Source: Aureispira sp. (lineage in GTDB: Bacteria > Bacteroidota > Bacteroidia > Chitinophagales > Saprospiraceae). Taken from it: 40,853 nt of DNA. Position numbers and translations under genes: made by a program. The stretch spans positions 1-40,853 of the forward strand of contig JAAEPD010000334.1 of assembly GCA_024222455.1 (NCBI GenBank), in the 5' to 3' direction. Shown piece by piece: positions 6,471 to 15,523 of the stretch. Under the pieces are notes generated by a model. The model searched no databases. It had not been told where the DNA came from and saw nothing but the letters and a program-made list of their open reading frames with translations. Position 1 is the first letter of the stretch. The number at the start of each line of letters is the position of its first letter.

Positions 6471-7868
6471 CTAGTGATTTCGAGTTCTTTTTCCGTAAGT
6501 ATGTTTGTCTGATTTACGGATATCTTTTCTATCATAATTCCAGATAACAACTTGATAACTTCTCCAGATATAGTTGAACGGAGCAACCAAGAAGTGAACA
6601 AATCTAGTGAAAGGAATAATTGCAATGATAAAGAAAGCTGAAGCAATGTGCAATTGGACTACCCAAGGCATTGCAGCTACTGCATCTATTTGTGGATTTA
6701 ATGCCACTATAGATACCAAATATGGAGATAATACAGTAGCAAACCAGTTAGACCCCCAACGACATGTCAATGCAATACCAATACCTGAAACTATTTGAAC
6801 TAATAATGTGGTATAAACCATCATATCCATTCCATTAGAAACAACTTTGATTTTAGGATTGGTGATTCTTCTGTTTATCAGTATAATTAAACCAACTAAT
6901 GCAGATAATGCAAAAACAAAAGCAGATACTTCCAAAATCATTAATCGAACAGGGCTACCGTTCCAAAGCAAAATTGATCTTGGGAATAAGAAAGCAATCA
7001 AGTGTCCAAAAAACAATACTAAAATACCCCAGTGAAAAGGTTGTACACCCCAAAATAGTGTCTTAGATTCTAAGAACTGAGATGATAAGGAAGATACTTG
7101 AAAACCTCTATTTTTATATCTATAGATAGTTCCTATCAAGAAAATAACGATAGCAGCATAAGGTAAGGCAGCATATAGCATATAGCTCATCATTGCAGAA
7201 CCGTTCCAAACACCATCTATGATAGCAGCAGTAACAGCCAAAGCAACAGTTATCATAACCACCAAAGTAGTTATAGGAGCTTTTTCGTGTCCCCAAGGAA
7301 TTTTATCCTCTTCAACCATTCTACCTCTTACTTTTAGTTCTACACGTCCTACATAAATCAACCCAAGCAAAACAAGGAATACAAATACATAAGAGAATAC
7401 TCTCCATGAAAAAGTTAATCCTGGTGCTGCTGTAGCATTATTGCTTGGTGCACTTGGTGTGGCAGTAGGCGTAGTGGCAGTAGTAGTAGCACCTCCACCA
7501 TTACTAGCATCTACATAAGCAAAAATAGCATCAATTTCTGCATCAGTTAAACTAGGAAAAGGAATCATAGGAACTTTGTTAAATTCCTCATAAACAGCAA
7601 CAGCTTGTGCATCTCCTGCATCAATCATTGCTTTAGAGTCTTTTACCCATTTGCGCAACCAATCTTGAGTATATTTAGTTGTACTTTCTGCAAGTCCAGG
7701 TCCAACTAATCGATCAGAAGTCTTAGCGTGACAAGATGCACACTTGTTTACAAACAACTCTTTTCCATCTTGAGCAGTCGCCTGAAAGCTCACGGACAAA
7801 AAGAATAGCATGACTAACATCCCCTTCATGAAGGGCCAAACATTAGTTTTTGAAGCTTTTAAATACAT
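6471..7868 (-). CDS. narI: Cytochrome c-NarI fusion: membrane gamma subunit of respiratory nitrate reductase
   Basis: A 465-aa protein; E. coli NarI has about 225. A signal peptide (to about residue 32, perhaps starting at Met14, 7829) leads into a class I cytochrome c domain with haem motif CASCH (C43, C46, H47) and likely axial M101. A Thr/Ala/Pro linker (about 121-150) and two extra membrane segments (about 155-173 and 199-218) precede five NarI helices. All four haem b histidines are present with the E. coli spacing: H279/H289 (10 apart) and H407/H425 (18 apart). Two extra helices keep the cytochrome c outside and leave the NarI part with an outward N-terminus, so the topology is consistent. 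It anchors NarGH and passes electrons to them; the fused c-haem suggests a cytochrome c electron donor. Last gene of narC-like-GHJI. Confidence 0.92.
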   Translation of the reverse strand: MYLKASKTNVWPFMKGMLVMLFFLSVSFQATAQDGKELFVNKCASCHAKTSDRLVGPGLAESTTKYTQDWLRKWVKDSKAMIDAGDAQAVAVYEEFNKVPMIPFPSLTDAEIDAIFAYVDASNGGGATTTATTPTATPSAPSNNATAAPGLTFSWRVFSYVFVFLVLLGLIYVGRVELKVRGRMVEEDKIPWGHEKAPITTLVVMITVALAVTAAIIDGVWNGSAMMSYMLYAALPYAAIVIFLIGTIYRYKNRGFQVSSLSSQFLESKTLFWGVQPFHWGILVLFFGHLIAFLFPRSILLWNGSPVRLMILEVSAFVFALSALVGLIILINRRITNPKIKVVSNGMDMMVYTTLLVQIVSGIGIALTCRWGSNWFATVLSPYLVSIVALNPQIDAVAAMPWVVQLHIASAFFIIAIIPFTRFVHFLVAPFNYIWRSYQVVIWNYDRKDIRKSDKHTYGKRTRNH

Positions 7869-7918
7869 ATCTTAGATATTTTAATACGTTTATATTTAGA
7901 TATTTCTCGTGTTCACAT

Positions 7919-8596
7919 TTATGTGGTAGTCGATGGAGTAGAACAAGTACCACAACTAGATAAGAAAGCATCAGAACCCAAAGGTTTAGCTTCTAAACCT
8001 TGATAGTCTACATGCTTAAAGTCTTTTTCGAAAATATGGAGCAAGACAATAAGAACACTCTTATAAATATTCTTATTCTTAAGCCCTTCTTGTATCAAAA
8101 CCTTATGTTTCTTTTTTAGGATAGCCGATTTGAAAGCAAGCACAGCTTCATCAAACTCCTTGATCATTTCTTTTAGACTAGGGATGACTATTCGAGTTGC
8201 TAAATCTTCTGCAAAAACTTGCTCTTTTATCTTAGGGTATAGTGTTAGAATACTAGTTAAATTATCAGCTAGTTCATCTCCACAATCATTGCCAGCATTA
8301 GCTTGCTCCACGATCATATTAGATAAGAAATCGCCTCTTTTATAATCTTCTCCAAACATTACATAACCTAAATCCAAATAACAAATAGCTTGGATATGAA
8401 AGGTTTTAGTGAAAACTTCCTCTATTTCTGATAGAGGTGTTTTTGCTATGTACTCAGCAAAGTATAGGAACTCATCCAATACCTCAGGATATTTTTCTGC
8501 AATAAGGTTTTTACAAGCCTCCGTTTGCTCAAAAATACTTTCGTAGGGATACCCAAACAAAGGAGCAAAGTACTGATAGTGTGACATATTATTCAT
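7919..8596 (-). CDS. narJ: Nitrate reductase maturation chaperone NarJ
   Basis: A 225-aa helical cytoplasmic protein of the TorD/NarJ family. Supporting features are the opening YQYFAPLFGYPYES, the acidic/aromatic middle LDLGYVMFGEDYKRGDFLSNM, and the ADNLTSILTLYPKI helix typical of NarJ. The position between narH and narI is the standard one. It should bind the NarG N-terminus and hold the enzyme until the Mo cofactor and Fe-S clusters are inserted. The last residues (SSCGTCSTPSTTT) form a small Cys/Ser/Thr-rich tail of unknown use. The gene lies about 50 nt before narI and 111 nt after narH. Confidence 0.88.
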   Translation of the reverse strand: MNNMSHYQYFAPLFGYPYESIFEQTEACKNLIAEKYPEVLDEFLYFAEYIAKTPLSEIEEVFTKTFHIQAICYLDLGYVMFGEDYKRGDFLSNMIVEQANAGNDCGDELADNLTSILTLYPKIKEQVFAEDLATRIVIPSLKEMIKEFDEAVLAFKSAILKKKHKVLIQEGLKNKNIYKSVLIVLLHIFEKDFKHVDYQGLEAKPLGSDAFLSSCGTCSTPSTTT

Positions 8597-8664
8597 ATCC
8601 TTATTTTTGATACTGTTTAACTTTTATCTTAATTGTGTATTGTTCAAATAATGGGAAGTATGAA

Positions 8665-8685
8665 GATGGAATATTATATTCCATC
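8665..8685 (-). other. Intercistronic hairpin between narH and narJ
   Basis: GATGGAATA and TATTCCATC form a perfect 9-bp stem over a 3-nt TTA loop, about 23 nt after the narH stop. There is no U-tract, so it looks like an mRNA processing or stability element rather than a terminator. Confidence 0.5.
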
Positions 8686-8707
8686 CTCACGCTTACACTA
8701 TATTGTA

Positions 8708-10204
8708 CTATAAACCACGCTTAGGTTTAAGGCTGAATCCAAATCCAGTTTCACCTTTTGCATCAGCAGTTGATTCTAACATTTCGATAGCTTCCTCTTT
8801 GTGTGCAGGAGGAATAACAAAACGCTCATCAAAAGAAGCAAGAGAGGTCAATTGGTAGATTTTTTCAGCCATTTCCTCAGAAACTTTAGCTTCAGCCATT
8901 GCATCTGCAATACGAGCTTTTTCTAAATCGCCAACAGTGCTACCACGTCTGTGAAGACGTACAGCCATTAGTTTCTTCATCACTACTTTGATCATTTCTT
9001 CATCTCCAGCACTAAACAGAGAAGCTAGATAATTCATTGGTAATCTTGCTTTCTCTATACCATCCCACAATTTTTCTGTGGTAGTAGAGTTGTACAATCC
9101 TTCGCCATCTACTGCAGCCATTGAAGGTAATAATGGTGGTACATAGAATAGGTTAGGTAATGTTCTAAACTCAGGGTGCAATGGTAATGCGATATCCCAC
9201 TCTTTTACAAACTTGTAAACAGGAGAGTTTTGAGCTGCTACTATAGTAGAGTCAGCAATTGCGTTAGCTCTAGCTTGCTCAATTACGTTAGGATTGGTTG
9301 GATCTAAATAGATATCCATTTGTTTTGTTACAATTTGGTTTTCATCGCAAGAAGCTACTTCTTGGATTTTGTCCGCATCATAAAGCATCACTCCCAAATA
9401 ACGAATACGACCAACACAAGAGTGCATACAAGCAGGAGCCTGACCTGACTCAATACGAGGATAACATAAGATACATTTCTCTGATTTACCTGTATTCCAG
9501 TTGTAGTAAGTTTTCTTGTAAGGACAAGCTGTTACACACATTCTCCAAGCTCTACATCTGTCTTGATTGATCAAAACAATACCATCTTCACCACGCTTAT
9601 AAATCGCACCTGATGGACAGGCTGCCACACAAGCAGGGTTCAAGCAATGGTTACAAATACGTGGCAAATAGTGAAGAGTCATACGCTCCAATTGGAACAT
9701 AGAGTCTTGCTCAGATTGAGTAAGATTCTTGAAGTTTACATCCTTTCTTGCATAATCTGGTGTACCACCTAAATCATCGTCCCAGTTAGGACCTGATTTT
9801 ACATCTATGATTTCTCCTGTTACTAGAGATACTGTTCTTGCTGTTGGCTGATCATCTCCTTCTGGAGCAGTAAATAAGTCTTGGTATTTGTATGCCCAAG
9901 GCTCATAATAATCATCCAATACTGGTAAATGTGGGTTGTGAAAGATGTTTTTCAAACCTTTCAATTTCCCTGCTCCTTTTAGAGATACAGAGTTACCGTT
10001 TTTCTCCCATCCACCTTTATATATATCTTGATCCTCCCATTTGGTAGGATAACCTGTTCCTGGTTTGGTTTCTACATTGTTCCACCACATGTATTCTGCG
10101 CCACGTCTGTCCGTCCAAACGTTCTTACAGGCTACAGAACAAGTATGACACCCAATACATTTATCGAGATGAAATACCATTGATATCTGACTTCTTACAT
10201 CCAT
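8708..10204 (-). CDS. narH: Respiratory nitrate reductase beta subunit NarH
   Basis: The electron-transfer subunit with three [4Fe-4S] and one [3Fe-4S] cluster, linking NarI haem to NarG. From the chosen start (MDVRSQISMVFHLDKC) the protein has 498 aa and the first cysteines fall at C16, C19, C22 and C26, exactly as in E. coli NarH. The second group is CNHCLNPACVAACPSG; the third, CRAWRMCVTACPYKK, has tryptophan where a fourth cysteine would be, the NarH mark of the 3Fe cluster; the last is CILCYP with CMHSC. An upstream ATG at 10249 would add 15 residues, but that extension passes through a strong hairpin, so 10204 is preferred. No signal peptide: cytoplasmic. Confidence 0.95.
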   Translation of the reverse strand: MDVRSQISMVFHLDKCIGCHTCSVACKNVWTDRRGAEYMWWNNVETKPGTGYPTKWEDQDIYKGGWEKNGNSVSLKGAGKLKGLKNIFHNPHLPVLDDYYEPWAYKYQDLFTAPEGDDQPTARTVSLVTGEIIDVKSGPNWDDDLGGTPDYARKDVNFKNLTQSEQDSMFQLERMTLHYLPRICNHCLNPACVAACPSGAIYKRGEDGIVLINQDRCRAWRMCVTACPYKKTYYNWNTGKSEKCILCYPRIESGQAPACMHSCVGRIRYLGVMLYDADKIQEVASCDENQIVTKQMDIYLDPTNPNVIEQARANAIADSTIVAAQNSPVYKFVKEWDIALPLHPEFRTLPNLFYVPPLLPSMAAVDGEGLYNSTTTEKLWDGIEKARLPMNYLASLFSAGDEEMIKVVMKKLMAVRLHRRGSTVGDLEKARIADAMAEAKVSEEMAEKIYQLTSLASFDERFVIPPAHKEEAIEMLESTADAKGETGFGFSLKPKRGL

Positions 10205-10221
10205 AGCTTTATAAATTAAAA

Positions 10222-10272
10222 TAGTCTGTGCATTTCTTTCCAAATGCATGCTGGTAAGCTATGCACAGACTA
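10222..10272 (-). other. Intercistronic hairpin between narG and narH
   Basis: TAGTCTGTGCAT (10222-10233) pairs perfectly with ATGCACAGACTA (10261-10272), a 12-bp stem with a 27-nt loop. On the minus strand it is followed by TTTTAATTT, 17 nt before the narH start. It could act as a partial terminator or as a 3' stabiliser that sets more NarG than NarH message. Confidence 0.6.
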
Positions 10273-10291
10273 ATTGTGATATTATTAAAAG

Positions 10292-13200
10292 TTAAAATTC
10301 TACTTTATCCATTTTGCGTACTAATACGTGTGTATCTCTATTGACACCTACAGGGCCCCAGTAGTTGAAATGGTAAGTAAACTGACCATAACCACCACAC
10401 ATAAGATTTGGTTTAAGGTGAACTCTTGTGAAAGAGTTGTTCATACCACCTCTTCGTGCTTCGCCTTTAGATCCTCTTCTTTCTTGAGATTTTGCGATAT
10501 TGTAAGTACGCTCTACAGCATGATAAACAATACAAACACCTTTAGGAATCCTTGCACTTACACAAGCTCTTGTTACATAAGTACCATGATCATTATAGAC
10601 CTCTACATAATCATTGTCATTGATTCCTAAGTCTTTTGCATCATCCTCACTCAACCAACAAGGTTCTCCACCTCTTGATAGGGTCAACATTCTTAGTGTA
10701 TCTCCATATGTTGAGTGAATGTGCCATTTACCATGCGGAGTCAAGCAGTTTAACATTCTAGCTTTTCCATCATTTACAGTTTGTCTCAAATCACCATAAA
10801 CTTCAGGAGTAGGAGAGGGTTTGTAGGTTGCCAAGTGTTCTCCAAATGCTATGTAAGCATCATGATCTAAATAGAAGTGTTGGCGTCCTGTGACTGTTCT
10901 CCATGGAACTAAGTAGTCTATATTGTAAGTATAAGCACAATATGTTCTACCATCATGCATTAAGCCTGACCAAAGTGGTGAAGAATTATAACGTTTTGGT
11001 TGTGCTTGCAAATCATTATAATCGATAGAAACTTGCTTATATCCTTCACCTAGTTTTGCAATTTCTGGAATACCGATTTTCTTCGCAGCATTTTTGTATG
11101 CTCTATCTGATAACTTACCATTAGTAAGAGTAGATAGTTTTAAGATTGCATTGATCGCTTCAACATCATCTTTAAGAGATGGATATTCTTCACCATCATC
11201 CCATTTTTGTAGATGTCGTTTGTCCTCAAGCATTTCTTGGTATACATCCTCACACATATAGTGATTACCGTGTGCACCCAATCCTTTCTTCTCAATACCT
11301 TTTCCTAGAGAGATAAACTTGTCATATATCTTAGTATAATCTCTATCCACAAAAGTGATTTTGTGCATTGTCTTACCAGGAATTGGCTCACATTCTCCTT
11401 TGCTCCAATCTAATAATCTAGGTTGGCTCATTTCATCTTTAGAATCATGAGAAAGAGGAACATTAATAACATCTTTCATTACATCTGGCAAGTATTTAGG
11501 AGCCATTGCACTCACTTTCTTAGCCAATGATTGGAAGATTTGCCAATCTGTTCTTGCTTCCCATACTGGAGGAATGGCAGCAGATAATGGGTGGATGAAA
11601 GAGTGCATATCAGTAGAGTTGATATCTGCTTTTTCGTACCAAGATGCTGTAGGTAAAACGATATCAGAATATAATGCTGAAGTATCCATACGGAAGTTGA
11701 TGTCGATCACCAAATCCATTTTTCCGCTTGCACCTTTTTCTTTGTATACGATATCTTCTACTATATCACCAGCTACTTCATCTGCAATTTTGTTAGAGTG
11801 TGTTCCTAAATAGTGATCTAAGAAATACTCATGTCCTTTTGCTGAAGTACCAATTGCATTACCTCTCCAGATAAACCAAACTCTTGGGAAGTTGATTTCT
11901 TCATCTGGTTCAACTACAGAGTGTTTAAGCTCTCCAGTTTTTAGGCGATCTACTATGTAGTTTACAATCTTCTCATCAGTATCACAACCATCTTTTTGAG
12001 CATCTTTTACAATCTCAAAGTTGTTTTTGTTGTATTGAGGGTAGTAAGGCATCCAACCGTTTCGAACTGCTTTCACTGCCCAGTCAGCTGTATGTGTATT
12101 AGCTAACTTGTTGTCAGGAGAACTGTTGTAGAATTTTTGGTTACCATCATATCTCCACTGACTTGTATTGATGTAATGCCAGATTGGAGTTTGTTGCAAA
12201 CGAACACCATTTTGCCAATCTTTACCAGACATGATTGTACCCCAAGAATCCATTGGAGCCAATTTCTCTTGTCCTACATAGTGGTTCATTCCACCACCAT
12301 TTTTACCATTACATCCTGTTAGCATCTGAGCCATGATAGACGAACGATACATCAAGTTTTCGTGGAACCAGTGGTTGATACCAGCACCAACAATCACCAT
12401 ACATTTACCTTCAGTAGCTTCTGCTGTACTAGCCCACTCTTCAGCAAATTGTAAGATGGTATCTTTGCCTATTCCTGTAAAGATTTCTTGCCATGCAGGA
12501 GTATAAGCCTGAGTTTTATCATTATAATCTGCAGGATATTCTCCAGGTAATCCACGACTTACACCATATTGAGACATGGTCAAATCATATACAGTTGTTA
12601 CAGTCAGTTTATTACCATTAGCATCAGTAATATACTTAACAGGAACACCTCTCAAAGCTTTTTTATCTAAACCATACTCAACAAATTCTACTTGTTGAAC
12701 ATCGTCTTTCATATCTATAAGAGATAAAGCAGGATCGTATTGTTGACCTGTCTCACCATCTTCATGTTTAAGGTTCCATTTTCCTTTTTCTTCTTGCCAT
12801 CTATAACCAGTTGTTCCCATTGGAGAAACTAAATCTCCAGTGTTTGCATCATAGTTCAAGAATTTCCAGTCTCCATTCTCTGCATTTTGGTATTTAGCAA
12901 TTTCGTTTGCTCTTACCATTCTACCTGGAGTAAGATGCCCTTCACTGTTTTTCTCTAATCTAACTAAGAAAGGAGTATCTGTGTACTTTTTTAAGTAATC
13001 AACAAAGTAAGGTACTTTCTTGTTAACATGATATTCTTGTAAGATTACATGAGTCACAGCCATCCAAAATGCACCATCAGAACCAGCATGAAGTGGAATC
13101 CATTGATCAGCATGTTTAGCTACCATACTAAAGTCAGGTGCCATTACTACTGTCTTTGTTCCATTATGTCTAGACTCTGAGAAGAAGTGAATATCTGGAG

Positions 13201-13942
13201 TACGAGTCATACCAAGATTTGCTCCCATAGAAACAATAAACTTAGAATGATACCAGTCAGCAGATTCACAAACATCTGTTTGCTCTCCCCAAATTTCAGG
13301 GAATGCATTTGGAAGATCACAATACCAATCATAGAAGCTTAAGTTAATACCTCCTAATAATTGTAAGTATCGAGCACCAGAAGCATAAGAAAGCATGGAC
13401 ATTGCAGGAATTGGAGAGAATCCAATTACTCTATCAGAACCATACTTTTTGATTGTATGAATATTAGATGCTGCAATAAGTTCTAATAACTCATCCCAAC
13501 GTACACGTCTAAATCCACCTTTTCCTCTAGCTCTTTGGTAGCGTGCTCTTTTTACAGGATCAGCTTGTAGGTTTTCCCATGCTTTGACAGAGTCATTACC
13601 TGCAGCTTTCATTTCCGCTCTAAAAAGATCTATTAGTGCCCCTCTTACGATAGGGTATTTTACCCGAATCGGGCTATATAAGTACCAAGAATATGATATT
13701 CCTCTTTGACAGCCACGTGGCTCATATGGTGGAATTCCTTTGGCAAATACAGGGTAATCCAAGGCTTGAGTTTCCCATACTACGATACCATTTTTTACAT
13801 GGATATTCCAAGAACACCCTCCAGTACAGTTCACACCATGTGTGCTTCGTACAACCTTGTCATACTGCCATCTGTTTCTGTAAAACTCCTCCCATTTACG
13901 AGTTTTTGGTGATATTATATCATCTATCCATCCCATAGTCAA
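10292..13942 (-). CDS. narG: Respiratory nitrate reductase alpha (catalytic) subunit NarG
   Basis: A 1216-aa molybdenum bis-MGD enzyme reducing nitrate to nitrite; E. coli NarG has 1247. The N-terminal FS0 cluster ligands are H35, C39, C43 and C78 ([13 protein letters not shown] ... PRGCQRG), the pattern that separates NarG from Nap and Nas. The Mo-ligating aspartate lies in [10 protein letters not shown] (D205, equivalent to E. coli Asp222), followed by the NarG-type [13 protein letters not shown]. The C-terminal MGD domain is complete ([30 protein letters not shown]). No twin-arginine signal is present in the first 30 residues, so the active site should face the cytoplasm and need nitrate import by NarK. 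It lies 40 nt after the NarC-like gene. Confidence 0.97.
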   Translation of the reverse strand: MTMGWIDDIISPKTRKWEEFYRNRWQYDKVVRSTHGVNCTGGCSWNIHVKNGIVVWETQALDYPVFAKGIPPYEPRGCQRGISYSWYLYSPIRVKYPIVRGALIDLFRAEMKAAGNDSVKAWENLQADPVKRARYQRARGKGGFRRVRWDELLELIAASNIHTIKKYGSDRVIGFSPIPAMSMLSYASGARYLQLLGGINLSFYDWYCDLPNAFPEIWGEQTDVCESADWYHSKFIVSMGANLGMTRTPDIHFFSESRHNGTKTVVMAPDFSMVAKHADQWIPLHAGSDGAFWMAVTHVILQEYHVNKKVPYFVDYLKKYTDTPFLVRLEKNSEGHLTPGRMVRANEIAKYQNAENGDWKFLNYDANTGDLVSPMGTTGYRWQEEKGKWNLKHEDGETGQQYDPALSLIDMKDDVQQVEFVEYGLDKKALRGVPVKYITDANGNKLTVTTVYDLTMSQYGVSRGLPGEYPADYNDKTQAYTPAWQEIFTGIGKDTILQFAEEWASTAEATEGKCMVIVGAGINHWFHENLMYRSSIMAQMLTGCNGKNGGGMNHYVGQEKLAPMDSWGTIMSGKDWQNGVRLQQTPIWHYINTSQWRYDGNQKFYNSSPDNKLANTHTADWAVKAVRNGWMPYYPQYNKNNFEIVKDAQKDGCDTDEKIVNYIVDRLKTGELKHSVVEPDEEINFPRVWFIWRGNAIGTSAKGHEYFLDHYLGTHSNKIADEVAGDIVEDIVYKEKGASGKMDLVIDINFRMDTSALYSDIVLPTASWYEKADINSTDMHSFIHPLSAAIPPVWEARTDWQIFQSLAKKVSAMAPKYLPDVMKDVINVPLSHDSKDEMSQPRLLDWSKGECEPIPGKTMHKITFVDRDYTKIYDKFISLGKGIEKKGLGAHGNHYMCEDVYQEMLEDKRHLQKWDDGEEYPSLKDDVEAINAILKLSTLTNGKLSDRAYKNAAKKIGIPEIAKLGEGYKQVSIDYNDLQAQPKRYNSSPLWSGLMHDGRTYCAYTYNIDYLVPWRTVTGRQHFYLDHDAYIAFGEHLATYKPSPTPEVYGDLRQTVNDGKARMLNCLTPHGKWHIHSTYGDTLRMLTLSRGGEPCWLSEDDAKDLGINDNDYVEVYNDHGTYVTRACVSARIPKGVCIVYHAVERTYNIAKSQERRGSKGEARRGGMNNSFTRVHLKPNLMCGGYGQFTYHFNYWGPVGVNRDTHVLVRKMDKVEF

Positions 13943-13982
13943 AAGATTTTTTTCTATTTAGAATTTTATTTTTTAATATTTA

Positions 13983-14516
13983 TTATCGGGCTAATATATC
14001 AGCCTTTACTTTGCTTCGTTTACGGTTGCCCCATAGCATGTGTATCAATGCAAAGAAGACCACTAAGCCTAGACCTCCACCCAAAAGCATTGTTTTGAAA
14101 CCATCGTCTATGGTAGCTGGAATATAGTCTGGATTTGCAGCATCTGCTTGTTTTAGGAAAGCCGCGATATCAGCAATTTCTTGTTCTGTTATTGGGTTGT
14201 ATTTATACGAATAGGTCATTGCAGGAAAAGGTGGAGCACCCAATATACCTCCAATACCAGCTTCACCCCCCATTCTGCTAAATGCGTTGGTTAGGTCTTT
14301 TGCCATTAATCCTCCAGCAGGAATTTTTTGTCCTCCTACGTTGTGGCATGATAGGCACGAAACACCTCCGTTCTGAAAATGCTCCATTCCAGCAAATAAT
14401 TTACGCCCCATATCTGCATTTCCCGTTATGCCTGCAGGATCTTGGGCAAAAACTCCTGATGACGTTCCAAAAAGGAATGCTAGAAGTAACTGAAATATGA
14501 AAATGTTCTTTCTCAT
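13983..14516 (-). CDS. Membrane-anchored monohaem cytochrome c, NarC-like
   Basis: A 177-aa class I cytochrome c. The signal peptide ends near VFAQ (residues 22-25), the haem motif is CLSCH (C54, C57, H58), the likely axial methionine is M100 in FPAMTYSYKYNPITEQEIADIAAFL, and one C-terminal membrane helix (about 142-162) is followed by a basic cytoplasmic tail (GNRKRSKVK). It is the first gene of the nar operon, the place of narC in Thermus, although Thermus NarC is reported to be dihaem. It probably carries electrons between a quinol-oxidising complex and the cytochrome c-NarI fusion. The gene symbol is left empty because homology to NarC cannot be verified here. Confidence 0.85.
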   Translation of the reverse strand: MRKNIFIFQLLLAFLFGTSSGVFAQDPAGITGNADMGRKLFAGMEHFQNGGVSCLSCHNVGGQKIPAGGLMAKDLTNAFSRMGGEAGIGGILGAPPFPAMTYSYKYNPITEQEIADIAAFLKQADAANPDYIPATIDDGFKTMLLGGGLGLVVFFALIHMLWGNRKRSKVKADILAR

Positions 14517-14709
14517 AGTTAGATTGTATTTTATATTTATTATTTCACTTCAAAAGCAATTCGGCTGCTTTTCAAATCTTATATTCTTGTTGAATAAAAA
14601 CTATGTACCTAAAAAATAAATGGCCTTTTTATTATTAAATAATTATGCTTTTAGCACCAAGTTCTTATACTATCATTAGTAATCAAACTAAAAATAAGCA
14701 TCCGAAATC

Positions 14710-15099
14710 ATGGGAAATTATAATTATGAGCAAGAAGCTACACACAAAGTCATCCTTGTTTTGATCGTAGTCATTATCTGTTTTTTTTCTTTTTATATAT
14801 TCAGTCCAACTGTGCATTACAACTATGGGAATGGACAGGTAAAACGGAATGTTAACCAGAAGAATAACCAAAATCATGGTTTGACTACCTGGTATTATGA
14901 AAGTGGTAAAAAACGAATGCAAGGAAGATTTCAGAATGGAAAGCGAGAAGGAATTTGGACTACTTGGGACTTGAAAGGAAATAAACGAACAGAAGTTGTA
15001 TATACTAAAGATAAACTTAATGGTGTATATATCGTGTATGATACAACTGGGCGCATCCTTTCTAAACAACAGTATATAAATGATGTTATACTGAAATAG
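14710..15099 (+). CDS. Small membrane-anchored MORN-like repeat protein
   Basis: A 129-aa protein with one N-terminal membrane helix (about residues 13-32) and an exported domain made of MORN-variant repeats: HGLTTWYYESGKKRMQGRF, GKREGIWTTWDLKGNKRTEV and LNGVYIVYDTTGRILSKQQY. Such repeats (YwqK-like) form beta-hairpin stacks and are frequent in Bacteroidota, mostly without known function. It is transcribed away from the nar operon. An opposing frame covers 14683-15069, but its protein has no recognisable domain, whereas the repeats here are clear. No link to nitrate respiration beyond position is visible. Confidence 0.7.
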   Translation: MGNYNYEQEATHKVILVLIVVIICFFSFYIFSPTVHYNYGNGQVKRNVNQKNNQNHGLTTWYYESGKKRMQGRFQNGKREGIWTTWDLKGNKRTEVVYTKDKLNGVYIVYDTTGRILSKQQYINDVILK

Positions 15100-15116
15100 T
15101 TTTAGGGTCTTTTATT

Positions 15117-15132
15117 CGGATATTTTTGTCTG
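15117..15132. promoter_or_regulatory. CGGATA palindrome, copy 1
   Basis: CGGATATTTTTGTCTG, an imperfect 16-bp palindrome 17 nt after the MORN-like gene. It matches copy 2 at 15192 in 15 of 16 positions and resembles copy 3 before narK2. Candidate operator; the regulator is unknown. Confidence 0.4.
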
Positions 15133-15191
15133 AGTTTAACCCAAAAAAAGTGTAGTTCTTTTAAAAGCTATTCAAGTTAGATTTTAGTAAT

Positions 15192-15207
15192 CGGATATTT
15201 TTATCTG
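15192..15207. promoter_or_regulatory. CGGATA palindrome, copy 2
   Basis: CGGATATTTTTATCTG, starting 75 bp after copy 1 and part of the same 50-bp direct repeat. Its reverse complement CAGATAAAAATATCCG differs from copy 3 (17844) at a single base. Confidence 0.45.
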
Positions 15208-15463
15208 AATTGTGTTCAAAAAAAAGTATAATTTACTTAAGATCTTAAGAGTAGATAACTTTTGCTGTCCAACCCTACTTTTTAAATTATCTCTAATAAA
15301 AGCGATAATTATTCTGTAACTAAATTTGCCGGCCAATTAATTTTCAAAGAACTATTATTTAGATAGCTATACTATCCTTGTGTTTTTGTTAGCTTAAAGG
15401 TATTGTTAGATTATTACTAATATTATGACTGTGATCAGATGAGTAAATGACAAATAACAGTAC

Positions 15464-15487
15464 AAAAGATGAGCTAAATCATCTTTT
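15464..15487. terminator. 9-bp AT-rich palindrome, terminator or FNR-like box
   Basis: AAAAGATGA (15464-15472) pairs with TCATCTTTT (15479-15487) around GCTAAA. Flanking A and T runs make it look like a bidirectional terminator for the 153-aa gene. Its core ATGAGCTAAATCAT also has the TGA-N6-TCA geometry of FNR-family sites and recurs almost unchanged at 16136. Confidence 0.45.
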
Positions 15488-15496
15488 CTATATTAG

Positions 15497-15521
15497 CACC
15501 TTATTTTGCTGTTTTAAGGTG
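15497..15521 (-). terminator. Hairpin directly after the 153-aa gene
   Basis: CACCTTA (15497-15503) pairs with TAAGGTG (15515-15521) over 11 nt, two bases after the stop. The stem is short and lacks a U-tract of its own. Confidence 0.35.
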
Positions 15522-15523
15522 TA

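Larger units (their letters stand above)
15100..15523. other. 424-bp gene-free stretch with repeats and palindromes
   Basis: No convincing gene. It holds two roughly 50-bp imperfect direct repeats 75 bp apart (about 15113-15162 and 15188-15237), each beginning with a CGGATA palindrome and continuing into an A-run and GTRTA. After these come a 9-bp palindrome at 15464-15487 and a hairpin at 15497-15521, which probably close the opposing gene. Confidence 0.5.

Noticed and set aside
7901-7930. CACATTTATGTG palindrome at the narJ stop
   Set aside because: Only five base pairs over two bases and overlapping the stop codon region; probably chance.
10205-10249. Longer NarH with 15 extra residues
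   Set aside because: It would begin within an intercistronic hairpin; the shorter start puts the first cluster cysteines at exactly the E. coli positions 16, 19, 22 and 26.
10292-13942. Possible twin-arginine (periplasmic-facing) NarG, as in archaea
   Set aside because: The N-terminus has no RRxFLK-type motif or hydrophobic signal region; only RNRW near residue 22, which is the conserved start of the mature protein.
14683-15069. Opposing minus-strand frame of 128 codons over the MORN-like gene
   Set aside because: Its translation is hydrophobic and Ser/Phe/Ile-rich without any domain, as expected for the antisense of a Lys-rich gene; the plus frame has clear MORN repeats.
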